Source of the DNA: Pararhizobium sp.
GTDB lineage: Bacteria; Pseudomonadota; Alphaproteobacteria; Rhizobiales; Rhizobiaceae
DNA length: 64,000 bases
Assembly: GCA_030655075.1 (NCBI GenBank)
Contig: JAURWE010000024.1
Location: forward strand, 496,001 to 560,000
Direction: 5' to 3'
Shown here: positions 24,900-34,759 of the stretch, piece by piece
How the letters are laid out: each line of letters starts with the position of its first letter
Position numbering within the stretch: position 1 is the first letter of the stretch
Position numbers and translations under genes: made by a program
The notes under the pieces: model-generated
Told to the model about the DNA's origin: nothing
The model's input: the letters and a program-made list of their open reading frames with translations, nothing else
Database searches by the model: none

Positions 24900-26936
24900 A
24901 TGTCGAACGATCCCCTTCTGCAGCCCTACCAGCTCAAGCATCTGACGCTGCGCAACCGCATCATCGTCACCTCGCACGAGCCGGCCTATCCGGAAGACGG
25001 CATGCCAAAGGAGCGCTACCGCGCCTATACGGTGGAGCGGGCCAAGGGCGGTGTCGCCATGACCATGACGGCCGGTTCCGCCGCCGTGTCGAAGGACAGC
25101 CCGCCGGTGTTCAACAACCTTCTCGCCTACAAGGACGAGATCGTTCCCTGGGTAAAGGAAATGACCGACGCGGTGCACGAGCAGGGCGCGGCGATCATGA
25201 TCCAGCTGACGCACCTTGGCCGCCGCACCCGCTGGGACAAGGGCGACTGGCTGCCCGTCGTCGCCCCCTCGCACCACCGCGAGGCCGCGCACCGCGCCTT
25301 TCCGAAAAAGCTCGAAGACTGGGATATCGAGCGCATCATCAAGGATTTCGCCGACGCCGCCGAACGCATGAAGGCCGGCGGCATGGACGGGGTCGAGCTC
25401 GAGGCCTATGGCCACCTGATCGACCAGTTCACCTCGCCGCTGACCAATGAGCTCGATGGCCCCTATGGCGGTTCGCTCGACAACCGCATGCGCTTCTGTT
25501 TCGACGTCTTCCGGGCCATGCGCGAGCGGGTCGGCAACGACTTCATTCTCGGCGTGCGCTACACTGCCGACGAAGGCCTTCCCGGCGGTACCGGCAAGGC
25601 CGACGGTATCGAAATCTCCAAGCGCCTGCGCGACAGCGGCCTGATCGACTATCTGAACGTCGTGCGCGGCCATATCGACACCGATCCGGGCCTGACCGAC
25701 CTGATCCCGATCCAGGGCATGGCGAACGCCCCGCATCTGGATTTCGCCGGCGATATCCGCGCCGCCACCAATTTCCCGACGTTTCACGCCGCCAAGATTC
25801 CCGATGTCGCCACGGCCCGCCACGCCATCGCCACCGGCAAGGTCGACATGGTCGGCATGACGCGCGCCCACATGACCGACCCGCATCTGGTGCGCAAGAT
25901 CATCGAAAAGCGCGAGGACGACATCCGCCCCTGCGTCGGCGCCAATTACTGTCTCGACCGCATCTACCAGGGCGGCCTCGCCTTCTGCATCCACAATGCC
26001 GCCACCGGCCGCGAGCAGACCATGCCGCATGAGATCCCGAAGGCCGGTGTTCGCAGGAAGGTGGTGATCGTCGGCGCCGGACCGGCCGGGCTCGAAGCCG
26101 CCCGCGTCTCGGCCGAGCGCGGCCACGAGGTCGTGGTCTTCGAGGCCGCCAACAACCCCGGCGGCCAGATCCGCCTCACCGCCCAGAGCGAACGCCGCCG
26201 CGAGATGATCAGCATCATCGACTGGCGCATGGGCCAGTGTCAGAAGCGCGGTGTCGTCTTTCATTTCAACACCTGGGCCGAGGCCGACACGATTGCCGCC
26301 GAAAACCCCGATGTCGTCATCATCGCCACCGGCGGCCTGCCGCACACCGACGTGCTCACCAGCGGCAACGAGTTGGTCGTCTCGTCCTGGGATATCATTT
26401 CCGGCGACGTCAAGCCCGGCACCAACGTGCTGATCTTCGACGATGCCGGCGATCATGCCGGCCTGCAGGCCGCCGAGTTCCTGGCAAAGTCGGGCGCCAA
26501 GGTCGAGATCATGACGCCGGACCGCTCGTTCGCGCCGGAGGTCATGGCCATGAACCTCGTGCCCTATATGCGCTCGCTACAAAAACTCGACGTCACCTTC
26601 ACCGTCACCTACCGGCTGGACTCGGCCGAAAAGAGCGGCAACCAGATCGTCGCCCATATCGGCAGCGACTACGGCGGCGTTGCCAAGCAGCAGGTGGTCG
26701 ACCAGATCGTCGTCAACCACGGCACCATTCCGCTGGACACGCTCTATTTCGAGCTGAAGCCCGGCTCGACGAATCTCGGCGAGGTCTCCTATGACGAGCT
26801 TCTGTCCGGCGCGCCGCAGATGGTGGAGCGCAACCCCGAGGGCACCTACCAGCTCTTCCGCATCGGCGACGCCGTTGCGGCCCGCAACACCCATGCGGCA
26901 ATCTACGACGCACTGCGGCTGGCCAAGGATCTCTGA
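24900..26936 (+). CDS. NADH:flavin oxidoreductase/NAD(P)-binding two-domain enzyme (dienoyl-CoA reductase/trimethylamine dehydrogenase superfamily; possible N-methylproline demethylase)
   Basis: The 678-residue protein has an N-terminal TIM barrel of the Old Yellow Enzyme type (residues 5-370; LRNRIIVTSHEPAYPEDGMP, IQLTHLGRR, DQFTSPLTNELDGPYGGSLDNR). A [4Fe-4S] cluster loop follows (CVGANYCLDRIYQGGLAFCIHN). After it come FAD/NAD domains with VVIVGAGPAGLEAARV near residue 395. This layout is shared by 2,4-dienoyl-CoA reductase, trimethylamine dehydrogenase and the StcD-type N-methylproline demethylases of rhizobia. The sequence resembles the last group most, but that is recollection of family patterns. 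Start at 24900 has GGAG upstream. It is controlled, by inference, by the divergent TetR protein. Confidence 0.88.
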   Translation: MSNDPLLQPYQLKHLTLRNRIIVTSHEPAYPEDGMPKERYRAYTVERAKGGVAMTMTAGSAAVSKDSPPVFNNLLAYKDEIVPWVKEMTDAVHEQGAAIMIQLTHLGRRTRWDKGDWLPVVAPSHHREAAHRAFPKKLEDWDIERIIKDFADAAERMKAGGMDGVELEAYGHLIDQFTSPLTNELDGPYGGSLDNRMRFCFDVFRAMRERVGNDFILGVRYTADEGLPGGTGKADGIEISKRLRDSGLIDYLNVVRGHIDTDPGLTDLIPIQGMANAPHLDFAGDIRAATNFPTFHAAKIPDVATARHAIATGKVDMVGMTRAHMTDPHLVRKIIEKREDDIRPCVGANYCLDRIYQGGLAFCIHNAATGREQTMPHEIPKAGVRRKVVIVGAGPAGLEAARVSAERGHEVVVFEAANNPGGQIRLTAQSERRREMISIIDWRMGQCQKRGVVFHFNTWAEADTIAAENPDVVIIATGGLPHTDVLTSGNELVVSSWDIISGDVKPGTNVLIFDDAGDHAGLQAAEFLAKSGAKVEIMTPDRSFAPEVMAMNLVPYMRSLQKLDVTFTVTYRLDSAEKSGNQIVAHIGSDYGGVAKQQVVDQIVVNHGTIPLDTLYFELKPGSTNLGEVSYDELLSGAPQMVERNPEGTYQLFRIGDAVAARNTHAAIYDALRLAKDL

Positions 26937-26972
26937 AAGAAGACTTTGGCCTGTCGCATTTGTCAGATAGCG

Positions 26973-28055
26973 TCAGCGACGTCTTGCGCCGCCGGCATCA
27001 AACAGCAATGCCTTTGCCGGGTCGAACCGGGCGGCAATCTTGTCGCCCACCTTGAGACCACGGCCCCCCGGTGCCTTGATGCAGGCCATCACTCCGGCGC
27101 CGTATTTGGTGTAGATGAACGTGTCGCTTCCCAGTTGCTCCAGCGCATCCACCGACGCCTCGATTTGGGCCGAACCGGTTGCATCAAAATGCTCGGGACG
27201 TATGCCGACCGTCACGCTTTCACCCGGGCGGATATGGTCCTGCTTAAGCGCCACCTCGATCAGGGAGTTGCCGAACTCGGGCAGCCTGATCGAAGGATTC
27301 GCTCCGTTGCCGGCTTCAACGACGCCTTTGAGGAAGTTCATTTTGGGTGACCCGATGAAACCCGCAACGAACTGGTTGTCAGGATCGTCGTACAGCGTCA
27401 GCGGCGCTCCCACCTGTTCGACGATGCCAGCGCGCAGAACGACGATCTTGTCGGCCAGCGTCATCGCTTCCACCTGATCATGCGTCACATAAATCATCGT
27501 CGTCTTCATCTCATGGTGAAGGCGGGCGATTTCGATGCGCATATGGACGCGCAGTTCTGCATCGAGGTTCGACAGGGGTTCGTCGAAGAGAAACACTTTG
27601 GGATTGCGAACGATGGCGCGGCCGATGGCCACCCGCTGGCGCTGGCCGCCCGACAGGGCGCCGGGCTTGCGGTCGAGCAGCTTGTCGAGCTCCAGGATGC
27701 GGGCAGCAGTGGCGACCTGCTTTTCAATCTCTGCCTTCGGGACCCCTGCGAACCTCTGCGCGAAACCAAGGTTCTGGCGCACCGTCAAGTGCGGATAGAG
27801 TGCGTAGGACTGGAACACCATGGAGATGCCCCGCTTTGACGGATCAACGTCGTTCATGCGCTGCCCGCCGATATCCAGCGAACCTGCTGTTATGTCCTCA
27901 AGCCCGGCAATCATCCGCAGCAAGGTCGACTTGCCACAACCGGAGGGTCCGACGAACACAACGAATTCGCCGGAATCGATGTCGAGATTGATACCCTTGA
28001 TGATCTCAAGAGCACCATATGCTTTTTTGACGCTTCGCAGGGTCAAGTTGGTCAT
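26973..28055 (-). CDS. lacK: Lactose ABC transporter ATP-binding protein
   Basis: This 360-residue MalK/UgpC-type ATPase has Walker A GPSGCGKST, the ABC signature LSGGQRQRVAIGRA, Walker B VFLFDEPLSNLD, the switch His in YVTHD, and a C-terminal TOBE-like regulatory domain (VGIRPEHFDA). It energises the LacFG permease. It is the last gene of lacEFGZK and begins 12 bases after lacZ, matching the gene order known from Sinorhizobium and Agrobacterium. MalK-type ATPases can serve several sugar transporters. Confidence 0.93.
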   Translation of the reverse strand: MTNLTLRSVKKAYGALEIIKGINLDIDSGEFVVFVGPSGCGKSTLLRMIAGLEDITAGSLDIGGQRMNDVDPSKRGISMVFQSYALYPHLTVRQNLGFAQRFAGVPKAEIEKQVATAARILELDKLLDRKPGALSGGQRQRVAIGRAIVRNPKVFLFDEPLSNLDAELRVHMRIEIARLHHEMKTTMIYVTHDQVEAMTLADKIVVLRAGIVEQVGAPLTLYDDPDNQFVAGFIGSPKMNFLKGVVEAGNGANPSIRLPEFGNSLIEVALKQDHIRPGESVTVGIRPEHFDATGSAQIEASVDALEQLGSDTFIYTKYGAGVMACIKAPGGRGLKVGDKIAARFDPAKALLFDAGGARRR

Positions 28056-28067
28056 CGTCGTTCCTCC

Positions 28068-30332
28068 CTATGTATCGTTCCAAATATCCACGGCTTTCAA
28101 CCGGACAGCCGCCTCACCCAATTTTGAACTGTTGATTGTCACATCGATCTCACCGGTCTTGCCGCTCGTTTTCAGCCAGAAGCCGGCGACACCGTTCCGC
28201 ATTGGCAGGCTCGCGGGTCCGATCAGCTCGGACGGACCACTGATCCGGATCGCGATCGTGTCGTCAAAGAACGGAAGGATGTTGCCGGCCTGGTCCAGCA
28301 CCCGGACGATGATCCGGACAGAGTCCTGTTGCGAGACGGAAAGGACTTTTCTGTCCGCCTCGATCTGCAATGCGGCTGGCACCGGATCGGACACCATGTG
28401 AACCGTTTTCACGACCTGCCCGTCCAGATAGCCGGTGAACGTACCGTTTTCCCAAGACATGCCCCAAAGCCCCATCTCTGCTGGTGAGAAATGTCTCTCA
28501 TCGAAAACGATGGGTGGGTGGGGCAGATGCGGATAATTCTGCCGGTCGGGGCCAGCACGCTTGCTCAGGCCATTGCCGTAGCGCAGTTCGATCTCGTCGC
28601 AGTTGCTAAGGACGATCAGCGGCAGAACGCCGCCGATGTTGCGCTCGCCGCGGGCCCAGTAGGTTACGGGCTTCAGAATGATCTCATCTGCCGGCATACA
28701 CTGGCTTGCATAGACATAGGCCGCGAACTTCGGCTCGCGGAACATGTCCATGACCCCGTGATAGCAGATGCGGTCACCCGAACCGAAATCCTTGTGGGTG
28801 TTGTAGTCGAACATGCACCAGCCGATGCAGCCGGCGATATGAGGATCGCCATAGGCCGCATTCAATACCTTCAAATGACGGGTCACGTGCTCGGCCTGGC
28901 GCTGCTCCTGATCCTGCCGCTTGGTCGGGAACATATGGCCGTTAAACTCTGTCACCAGATAGGGCACGGTCTGCGGCAGGCCGGTAACCTCGCGCTGGCC
29001 CCGCAGCGGAACAGAGCCGCGGTTGCTGCCCGCCCGCTCTTCCTCACCGAGCGCGAAATCATTCATGGTGTAGAGGTCTTCCAGCATCTCGCTGTCGGTG
29101 ATGCAGCGCACGCCGCCGGTCTGGCGCGTGCCGTCGAGCTCGCGGGCAAGCCTGTTGGTCTCGACGTAAAAATCGTGCGAATCCGGCGACTCATTGATGC
29201 GCACGCCCCAGATGATGATGGACGGATGATTCCAGTCGCGCTGGATCATGTGGCGGACATTCCGGATCGATTCCCGCTTCCAGGTCTCGCCGCCAATATG
29301 CTGCCAGCCGGGGATCTCTTCGAAAACCAGAAGACCGATGCGGTCGCAATGATCGAGAAACCAGGTCGATTGCGGATAATGCGAAGTCCGCACGAGATTG
29401 CATTTGAGCGTGTATTTCAACAGCTCGGCGTCGTGCTCCTGTGCAGAGCGGCCCATCGCATAGCCGGCATAGGGAAAGGATTGATGGCGGTTGAGGCCGA
29501 TCAGCTTCAGTGGCTGCCCATTCAGACGAAAGCCTTCCGCCGTAAACTCCGCAGTCCGGAACCCGAATTTCGACGACAGCCGGTCCCGCCCTGTCCCGGT
29601 GACGATATCGATCACGATCTCGTAGAGGACCGCCGCATCAAGGTCCCAGAGATGAAGACCGGTCAGGTCATTAAAGTGCACCGTCATAAGATCACCATGG
29701 ATGACCATCGAAATATCGCTCAACACATCGCCTGCCGCATCCTTCAAGGTCGCCGTCAGGACTCCTTCCAGGGGCAGCGACTGGGGATTGCCGATATGGC
29801 ATCGCACCGAGACCGATTTGGCTGCGGCAAGAACGTTTGCCGTCTCGATCTTGAGGTTTTCAACAAAGACGGGGCTCCTCACCTCCAGCCAGACATCCCT
29901 GTAGATACCCGCATAGGTCAGATAGTCGATCTGCCCCCCGAACGGTGGAATCTCCGGGTTCTCGCTGCCGTCGATCCTGACTGTGATCAGGTTGTCTCCC
30001 TCGCGCATCAGGCCGGTCAGCCGTGCCTCGAAGGGTGTGTAGCCATCCCTGTGTGCCACCACCTCAACGCCGTTGAGGTAGACAACGGCATCGGCCATGG
30101 CGGCGTCAAAACGCAGGACAAGCTCTTTGCCGCGAAATGCATCCCTCCACGGCAGGTTTTTTTGATAGGTGAATAGACGCTGATAGCTCTTTTCGTCGAA
30201 GTAGTTGTAGGGCAGCTCAATCGCGTTGTGCGGCAGCTTGACCGGTTGGCCAGGCTCGAAGCGGCTGGCGAACTCCGGGGCGAACCCGTTGCGGAAAAAC
30301 CACCCGTCATTGAAGTTTTCGACGATACGCAT
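28068..30332 (-). CDS. lacZ: Beta-galactosidase (glycoside hydrolase family 2)
   Basis: The 754-residue enzyme hydrolyses lactose or other beta-galactosides in the cytoplasm. N-terminal GH2 sugar-binding domain (LPWRDAFRGKELVLRFDAAMADAVVYLNG), an Ig-like domain, then the TIM barrel. The acid/base Glu is in IIIWGVRINES and the nucleophile Glu in PYLVTEFNGH, at the usual GH2 spacing. It is shorter than E. coli LacZ (about 1020 residues), like other rhizobial enzymes. Position in a lac transport operon favours galactosidase over glucuronidase or mannosidase, which share the fold. No signal peptide is visible. Confidence 0.92.
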   Translation of the reverse strand: MRIVENFNDGWFFRNGFAPEFASRFEPGQPVKLPHNAIELPYNYFDEKSYQRLFTYQKNLPWRDAFRGKELVLRFDAAMADAVVYLNGVEVVAHRDGYTPFEARLTGLMREGDNLITVRIDGSENPEIPPFGGQIDYLTYAGIYRDVWLEVRSPVFVENLKIETANVLAAAKSVSVRCHIGNPQSLPLEGVLTATLKDAAGDVLSDISMVIHGDLMTVHFNDLTGLHLWDLDAAVLYEIVIDIVTGTGRDRLSSKFGFRTAEFTAEGFRLNGQPLKLIGLNRHQSFPYAGYAMGRSAQEHDAELLKYTLKCNLVRTSHYPQSTWFLDHCDRIGLLVFEEIPGWQHIGGETWKRESIRNVRHMIQRDWNHPSIIIWGVRINESPDSHDFYVETNRLARELDGTRQTGGVRCITDSEMLEDLYTMNDFALGEEERAGSNRGSVPLRGQREVTGLPQTVPYLVTEFNGHMFPTKRQDQEQRQAEHVTRHLKVLNAAYGDPHIAGCIGWCMFDYNTHKDFGSGDRICYHGVMDMFREPKFAAYVYASQCMPADEIILKPVTYWARGERNIGGVLPLIVLSNCDEIELRYGNGLSKRAGPDRQNYPHLPHPPIVFDERHFSPAEMGLWGMSWENGTFTGYLDGQVVKTVHMVSDPVPAALQIEADRKVLSVSQQDSVRIIVRVLDQAGNILPFFDDTIAIRISGPSELIGPASLPMRNGVAGFWLKTSGKTGEIDVTINSSKLGEAAVRLKAVDIWNDT

Positions 30333-30491
30333 TGTCTGAAGTTTTCTCTTGAATTGAACGGAATTCTCAGCCCGGAAAGCCGGGCACGGGTGGGGTGGCG
30401 GCGTCGCAGCGGGAGGAGACCACGGCGCCGCCTGAGCGCGGTCGTCCTTTTCAAACGATCGCCGCGCATGACCTGCTCACGTCGTGGCGCG

Positions 30492-31316
30492 CTATTTGAC
30501 CGAGCCGAGCATGCCCTGGACGAACTGCTTCTGCATGGCGAAGAAGACGAGAAGGATCGGCAGTGTTGCAAGCGTTGCACCGACCATGATGACGCCGTAA
30601 TCGGGTCGCTCGACGCCGGCCAGCGATGAGACAACCAGCGTGATTGTCTTCTGGTTCTGGCTTTGCAGGACAACGAGCGGCCAGAGAAAAGCGTTCCAGG
30701 CAGCCATGAAGGCCATGATGAAGGCGGCCGCATAGGTCGAGCGCATCACGGGCACGAAGATGAACAGGAATATCTGCCATTCCTTCAGTCCATCGACCTT
30801 TGCCGCCTGACGCAGTTCCGGCGGGAAGGCTTTTGCGCTCTGCCGGAAATAGAAGATCATGAAGGCCGATGCCACCGATGGCGCGATGACCGCCGTATGC
30901 GTGTTGATGAAGCCGGCGCGCGCGACCATGATGAACAATGGAATGAGCAGAGCGGCTGCGGGTATCATCATGGTGAGCAGCAAGGCGTTGAAGATGCGTT
31001 CGCGTATTTTGGAACGGAACATTTCGAAGCCGTAGCCAGCCACCGAGCAGATGAGCAGGGTCAGGAACGTGCTGACAAGGGCAATCTTGGCCGTGTTCCA
31101 GAACGCCAGCGGTCCATCGACCACCGTGAAGAAGGTGGTGACATTGGCTGACAATGCATTTCCGAAACCGAACTTTCCCTGTGCAATATCTGTGGATGTG
31201 TTGGTCATCCCCATCACCATCCAGGCGAAGGGAAAGATTGAAAGCAGTGAGGCGACGATCAGGAACAGATAGATTCCTGCGGTGCGCAAACGGGCGGTGA
31301 GGCGATCGTTGATCAT
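30492..31316 (-). CDS. lacG: Lactose ABC transporter permease LacG
   Basis: This 274-residue inner-membrane permease has six predicted transmembrane helices, beginning TAGIYLFLIVASLLSIFPFAWMVMG. The EAA loop, which contacts the ATPase, is ELRQAAKVDGLKEWQIFLFIFVPVM. It is the second permease subunit of a carbohydrate-uptake (CUT1) system. Its start overlaps the lacF stop. About 160 bases with GC-rich hairpins separate it from lacZ, which may modulate downstream expression. Confidence 0.93.
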   Translation of the reverse strand: MINDRLTARLRTAGIYLFLIVASLLSIFPFAWMVMGMTNTSTDIAQGKFGFGNALSANVTTFFTVVDGPLAFWNTAKIALVSTFLTLLICSVAGYGFEMFRSKIRERIFNALLLTMMIPAAALLIPLFIMVARAGFINTHTAVIAPSVASAFMIFYFRQSAKAFPPELRQAAKVDGLKEWQIFLFIFVPVMRSTYAAAFIMAFMAAWNAFLWPLVVLQSQNQKTITLVVSSLAGVERPDYGVIMVGATLATLPILLVFFAMQKQFVQGMLGSVK

Positions 31317-32206
31317 CAGTCGCGGTCCTTTGCTGCATAGAATTGAAGGAAGGCAAGCAAAGCGACCAGAACGACGATGACGTAGGACACGGTCGCGGCA
31401 TATCCGAAATTCGGAACGAACTTGAAGGTCAAGTTGTAAATGTAGAGCGACATGGTCAGCGTCGAATCCGCCGGTCCGCCCCCGGTAATGTTCATCGGCT
31501 CGTCGAATAGTTGCAGCGTTCCGATCGTAGAGGTCACTGCCGTAAACAGGATGACCGGCTTCAGCATCGGCACCGTCAGCCAGAGGAAACGGCTCCTGGC
31601 GGGCACGCCGTCGATATGGGCCGCTTCATAAATCGACTTGTCGATGTTCTGCATGGCGGCCAGAAAGAAGATCATGTTGTAGCCGACCCAGCGCCATGTA
31701 ATCGCGATGATGATCAGAACCTTGGCCCAGAACGGGTCGGTCAGCCACGGTAGCGGCGACGAGATCAGGCCGAGATTGGCAAGCGTCGTGTTGACCACGC
31801 CATCGACGGAAAACATGCTCTTGAAGAGTACGGAGTAGGTGACAAGGGACGAGATGCACGGCAGGAAGATCATGGTGCGAAACAGGCCGCGGAATTTCAG
31901 GTGAGGGCTGTTGAGTGTCGCGGCCATGAGAATGGCGAGAAACAGCATGATAGGCACCTGAACCACGAAAAAGATCATGGTATTGCTCAACGCCTTGATG
32001 AAGACGGGATCGTTCCAGAGCCGGACGATATTGCCGAAACCGATAAACTTCAGCTGCATTCCCTTGCCGGAATAGAACGATAGCAACAGCGATTGCACGA
32101 TCGGATAGACCGAGAACACGGCAATCAGGCCGAGAGCTATGCTGACGAAAAGCCAGCCGTTGATGTCATAACTGCGGCGCGCCGCGCCGGCACCGGGACT
32201 TGCCAT
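31316..32206 (-). CDS. lacF: Lactose ABC transporter permease LacF
   Basis: This 296-residue CUT1-family permease has a first helix GWLFVSIALGLIAVFSVYPIVQSLLLSF and the EAA-type loop YEAAHIDGVPARSRFLWLTVPML, which docks with LacK. The start at 32206 (MASPGAGAARR) has GAGAGG upstream; an in-frame ATG at 32275 would run into the spacer after lacE. It forms a heterodimer with LacG. The lacF stop and lacG start share a base, showing translational coupling. Confidence 0.93.
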   Translation of the reverse strand: MASPGAGAARRSYDINGWLFVSIALGLIAVFSVYPIVQSLLLSFYSGKGMQLKFIGFGNIVRLWNDPVFIKALSNTMIFFVVQVPIMLFLAILMAATLNSPHLKFRGLFRTMIFLPCISSLVTYSVLFKSMFSVDGVVNTTLANLGLISSPLPWLTDPFWAKVLIIIAITWRWVGYNMIFFLAAMQNIDKSIYEAAHIDGVPARSRFLWLTVPMLKPVILFTAVTSTIGTLQLFDEPMNITGGGPADSTLTMSLYIYNLTFKFVPNFGYAATVSYVIVVLVALLAFLQFYAAKDRD

Positions 32207-32280
32207 GGCTATACCTCTCAAGATGTGTGAATGAGGTCCCCGGCGCTGAAACAGCCGCTCCAGCGCCGGCGGCAAAGATA

Positions 32281-33555
32281 CTATTGCTGTATGCGCGTAT
32301 CGGTCTGGGCCTTGATGGCCTTCAGCACATCATCGACAGGCGTGCCGGCCAGCAGCGGTGGAACCTCGGCGTTGATGGAGGCTTCCACTTCAAGCGTAGA
32401 GCTGCCGAAGTTCACAACCGGGATTTTGGCCATCCAGCTGCCGAACGTCTGCCAGATCGGGTCATTGCCGAAAAAGGCGTCGGGCGTCGAATAGGCCGGC
32501 CCTTCGCGCGCGGCAAGCAGCGAACCGACGGCCCCGTATTTCTGCAGGATCGTCTGATAGAAATCGACATCCTTTGCATAAATCTCATTGAGAAAGTCGA
32601 TCGCCTCTGCCTGCTCCGCCGCGCCGTTGACGACGTACCAGCTGGACCCGCCATTGTTGGATGCGTTCGACGCGCCCTCGACCTGCAGTTTTGGAATGGG
32701 CGCGATTGCCCATTTGCCTGCCTGATCGGGCGCCGACTTGATGGTGCCGACAATCCAGACGCCGGTAATGACGCTGGCAACATCGCCGTTGTTGAAAGAC
32801 GCCGTCCACTCTGCCCAACCGGCGGTCGGTTTCGAAATGCCGGCGTTGACGAGCGCCTTGTAGGCTTCCAGTGTCGCCTTCAGTTGCGCGTTGTCCTCGA
32901 TCGTGAGGTTGCCTGCATCATCGTAATACCAGTGACCAGTCGACTGCATCATGATGCGGAGGAAGCCGGCATCCTGCGGATCGATGCCCAGCATTTTTTT
33001 GCCGGTCTTGGCCAGCACCTGCTGGCCGATCTCGATATATCGATCCCAGGTGATGTCTTTCAGGTCTTCCGGTTTGAAGCCGGCCTGCTCCAGATAGTCG
33101 CGCCGGTAAAACAGGCCAGCCACGCCACTGTCGAACGGCATGGCATAGACCTTGCCGTCGAGCGTCGCTGCCTTTACCTTGTAAGGCGCAAAGCCGGATA
33201 AATCGACCGAGTCCGACAGGGCGGCAAACGCGCCGGGGAACGACTGCAGATATTTTTGTCCCCAATAGTCCTCCATCAGGACGATATCAGGCAGCCCTTC
33301 GGTGAAATTTGCCGCCAGGCTTGCGAGCAGCTTTTGTTGGACGTCGCCATTTGCATAGTTTTCGACGACGATATTGATGTCCGGATGTTTGGCCTCGTAG
33401 CGCCTGGCGGCCTCTTCCATGATGGGGATGTTGAAATTGGGATCCCAGCACCAGACGGTGACATCCTTGGCTTGCGCCGCACCAAACGCGGCGGAACTTA
33501 TGCTGGCCGCCAGCGCGAGCAGGCGCAAACTGCACGAAAATTTACCGGATTTCAT
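32281..33555 (-). CDS. lacE: Lactose ABC transporter periplasmic binding protein
   Basis: The 424-residue protein has a signal peptide (MKSGKFSCSLRLLALAASISSAAFGAAQAKD). A type I sugar-binding fold follows, starting VTVWCWDPNFNIPIMEEAARRYEAKHP. PMPFDSGVAGLFYRRDYLEQAGF-like and DRYIEIGQQVLAKTGKKMLG segments are typical of the CUT1 solute-binding proteins. It captures the sugar in the periplasm for LacFGK. GGAGG lies 7 bases before the ATG at 33555. As first structural gene it is preceded by a palindromic operator (33639-33652). Confidence 0.93.
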   Translation of the reverse strand: MKSGKFSCSLRLLALAASISSAAFGAAQAKDVTVWCWDPNFNIPIMEEAARRYEAKHPDINIVVENYANGDVQQKLLASLAANFTEGLPDIVLMEDYWGQKYLQSFPGAFAALSDSVDLSGFAPYKVKAATLDGKVYAMPFDSGVAGLFYRRDYLEQAGFKPEDLKDITWDRYIEIGQQVLAKTGKKMLGIDPQDAGFLRIMMQSTGHWYYDDAGNLTIEDNAQLKATLEAYKALVNAGISKPTAGWAEWTASFNNGDVASVITGVWIVGTIKSAPDQAGKWAIAPIPKLQVEGASNASNNGGSSWYVVNGAAEQAEAIDFLNEIYAKDVDFYQTILQKYGAVGSLLAAREGPAYSTPDAFFGNDPIWQTFGSWMAKIPVVNFGSSTLEVEASINAEVPPLLAGTPVDDVLKAIKAQTDTRIQQ

Positions 33556-33638
33556 CTTGTCCTCCCGAAAACAAAGACCGGTTCTCCAGACCGGATGCAT
33601 TCATATACATCGAAACCGCAGCGAGGGCAACATTATTT

Positions 33639-33652
33639 AGTAAATATTTACT
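33639..33652. promoter_or_regulatory. Palindrome AGTAAATATTTACT, candidate LacR operator
   Basis: A perfect 14-base palindrome lies in the 121 bases between the regulator stop and the lacE start. A related palindrome, GTTTACTAAAC (34749-34759), precedes the regulator gene. The shared TTTACT/AGTAAA half-site suggests one LacI-type regulator controls both. Confidence 0.6.
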
Positions 33653-33676
33653 CGGGTATTTTGAGCCGATTGCACG

Positions 33677-34708
33677 TCACAGACCAGGGTCCGGTTTGCG
33701 GCTGCTGTCGCGCCAGATCATCTTGGTAGCGAGAGAGATGCGCTTGGTGTAATCGCGGCCCTCCAAACGCTCGTGCAACAGATCGAGCGCAGCCGCGCCG
33801 AGATCTTCACCAAAGATCTTGACGGTGGAGAGGGAGGGCACGAGAAATTGCGCGGCAGGAATGTCGTTGAAGCTGATCACGGCCAGGTCTGCTGGAATGC
33901 TCAGGCCCTTTTCCCGAATTGCCCGGTAGGCGCCGATCGCCATGCTGTCGGTTGCCGTGATCAACACGTCCGGGCGGCTTCCGCTTGCCAGGATCGTTGT
34001 TGTCGCGTCGTAGCCACCCTGGGCATCAAACCCGGAGATTGCACAGAGATCCGGGTCATACAGTCCTGCATTTTCCATCCATCTGCTATAGGCGGCGTAC
34101 CGTGTTTCCTTCATCGTGGCGATCGGGCTAGCCGCATCATTGGGTCCGCCTGCAAAGCCAATGCGGCGATAGCCCAAACTCCCGAGTTCATTCATCAAAA
34201 TGTCGGTCGCATAACCCAGGTCACAGGTCACGCAGTCCAGCTGTGCATCTCCCGGCATGAAATCGGCAGCCACAAGGTTTGGGCAATAGGTCTGAAGGTC
34301 TGCCAGTTCCTCGTCTAAATGCATGCCGACAACAATAATGCCGGACACATTCTTCAAAACTGACAGATCCGGGTTTCGTGCATTCCTGAAAAGCTGGATC
34401 GGCGCCAGGGAAAGTTCGCGCAATCGTGCCTCTATCCCGAGGCGGACAGCGACATAGTAGGGGTTACCGAGTTCTGCCTCTGCACTCAAAAAATGCACAA
34501 GGGCGATCGTGGTATCGCTCGACCCCGAAAGCAGCCCCGCCGCCTGCCTGCGGCCGCGCGGGGTCGTATATTGCAACGCCTCCGCAGCCTCCAGAATTGC
34601 CTGCCGTTTTGCAACCGAAAGCGACAACGCCGGATCCTGATTCAACACCCTGGAAACGGCTGCAGGCGACACACCGGCTGCCGCCGCGATTTCTTTAATG
34701 GTCACCAT
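33677..34708 (-). CDS. lacR: LacI-family transcriptional regulator of the lac operon
   Basis: The 343-residue protein starts with the LacI headpiece (VTIKEIAAAAGVSPAAVSRVLNQDPALSLSVAKRQAILEAAEAL) and continues with the ribose-binding-like effector domain (GIIVVGMHLDEELADLQTYCPNLVAAD, then DVLITATDSMAIGAYRAIREKGLSIPADLAVISFND). It sits directly upstream of lacE on the same strand, as lacR does in sinorhizobial lac operons. Palindromes before it and before lacE indicate autoregulation and repression of lacEFGZK. The headpiece also contains a LacI hinge-helix region rich in Arg/Gln (TPRGRRQAAG). Confidence 0.9.
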   Translation of the reverse strand: MVTIKEIAAAAGVSPAAVSRVLNQDPALSLSVAKRQAILEAAEALQYTTPRGRRQAAGLLSGSSDTTIALVHFLSAEAELGNPYYVAVRLGIEARLRELSLAPIQLFRNARNPDLSVLKNVSGIIVVGMHLDEELADLQTYCPNLVAADFMPGDAQLDCVTCDLGYATDILMNELGSLGYRRIGFAGGPNDAASPIATMKETRYAAYSRWMENAGLYDPDLCAISGFDAQGGYDATTTILASGSRPDVLITATDSMAIGAYRAIREKGLSIPADLAVISFNDIPAAQFLVPSLSTVKIFGEDLGAAALDLLHERLEGRDYTKRISLATKMIWRDSSRKPDPGL

Positions 34709-34748
34709 AACGGTACTTTCTACGACTCAATAACACGCGCCGAATATC

Positions 34749-34759
34749 GTTTACTAAAC
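34749..34759. promoter_or_regulatory. Palindrome GTTTACTAAAC upstream of lacR
   Basis: The sequence lies 41 bases upstream of the lacR start, shares the TTTACT half-site with the palindrome before lacE, and could mediate autoregulation. Confidence 0.4.
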
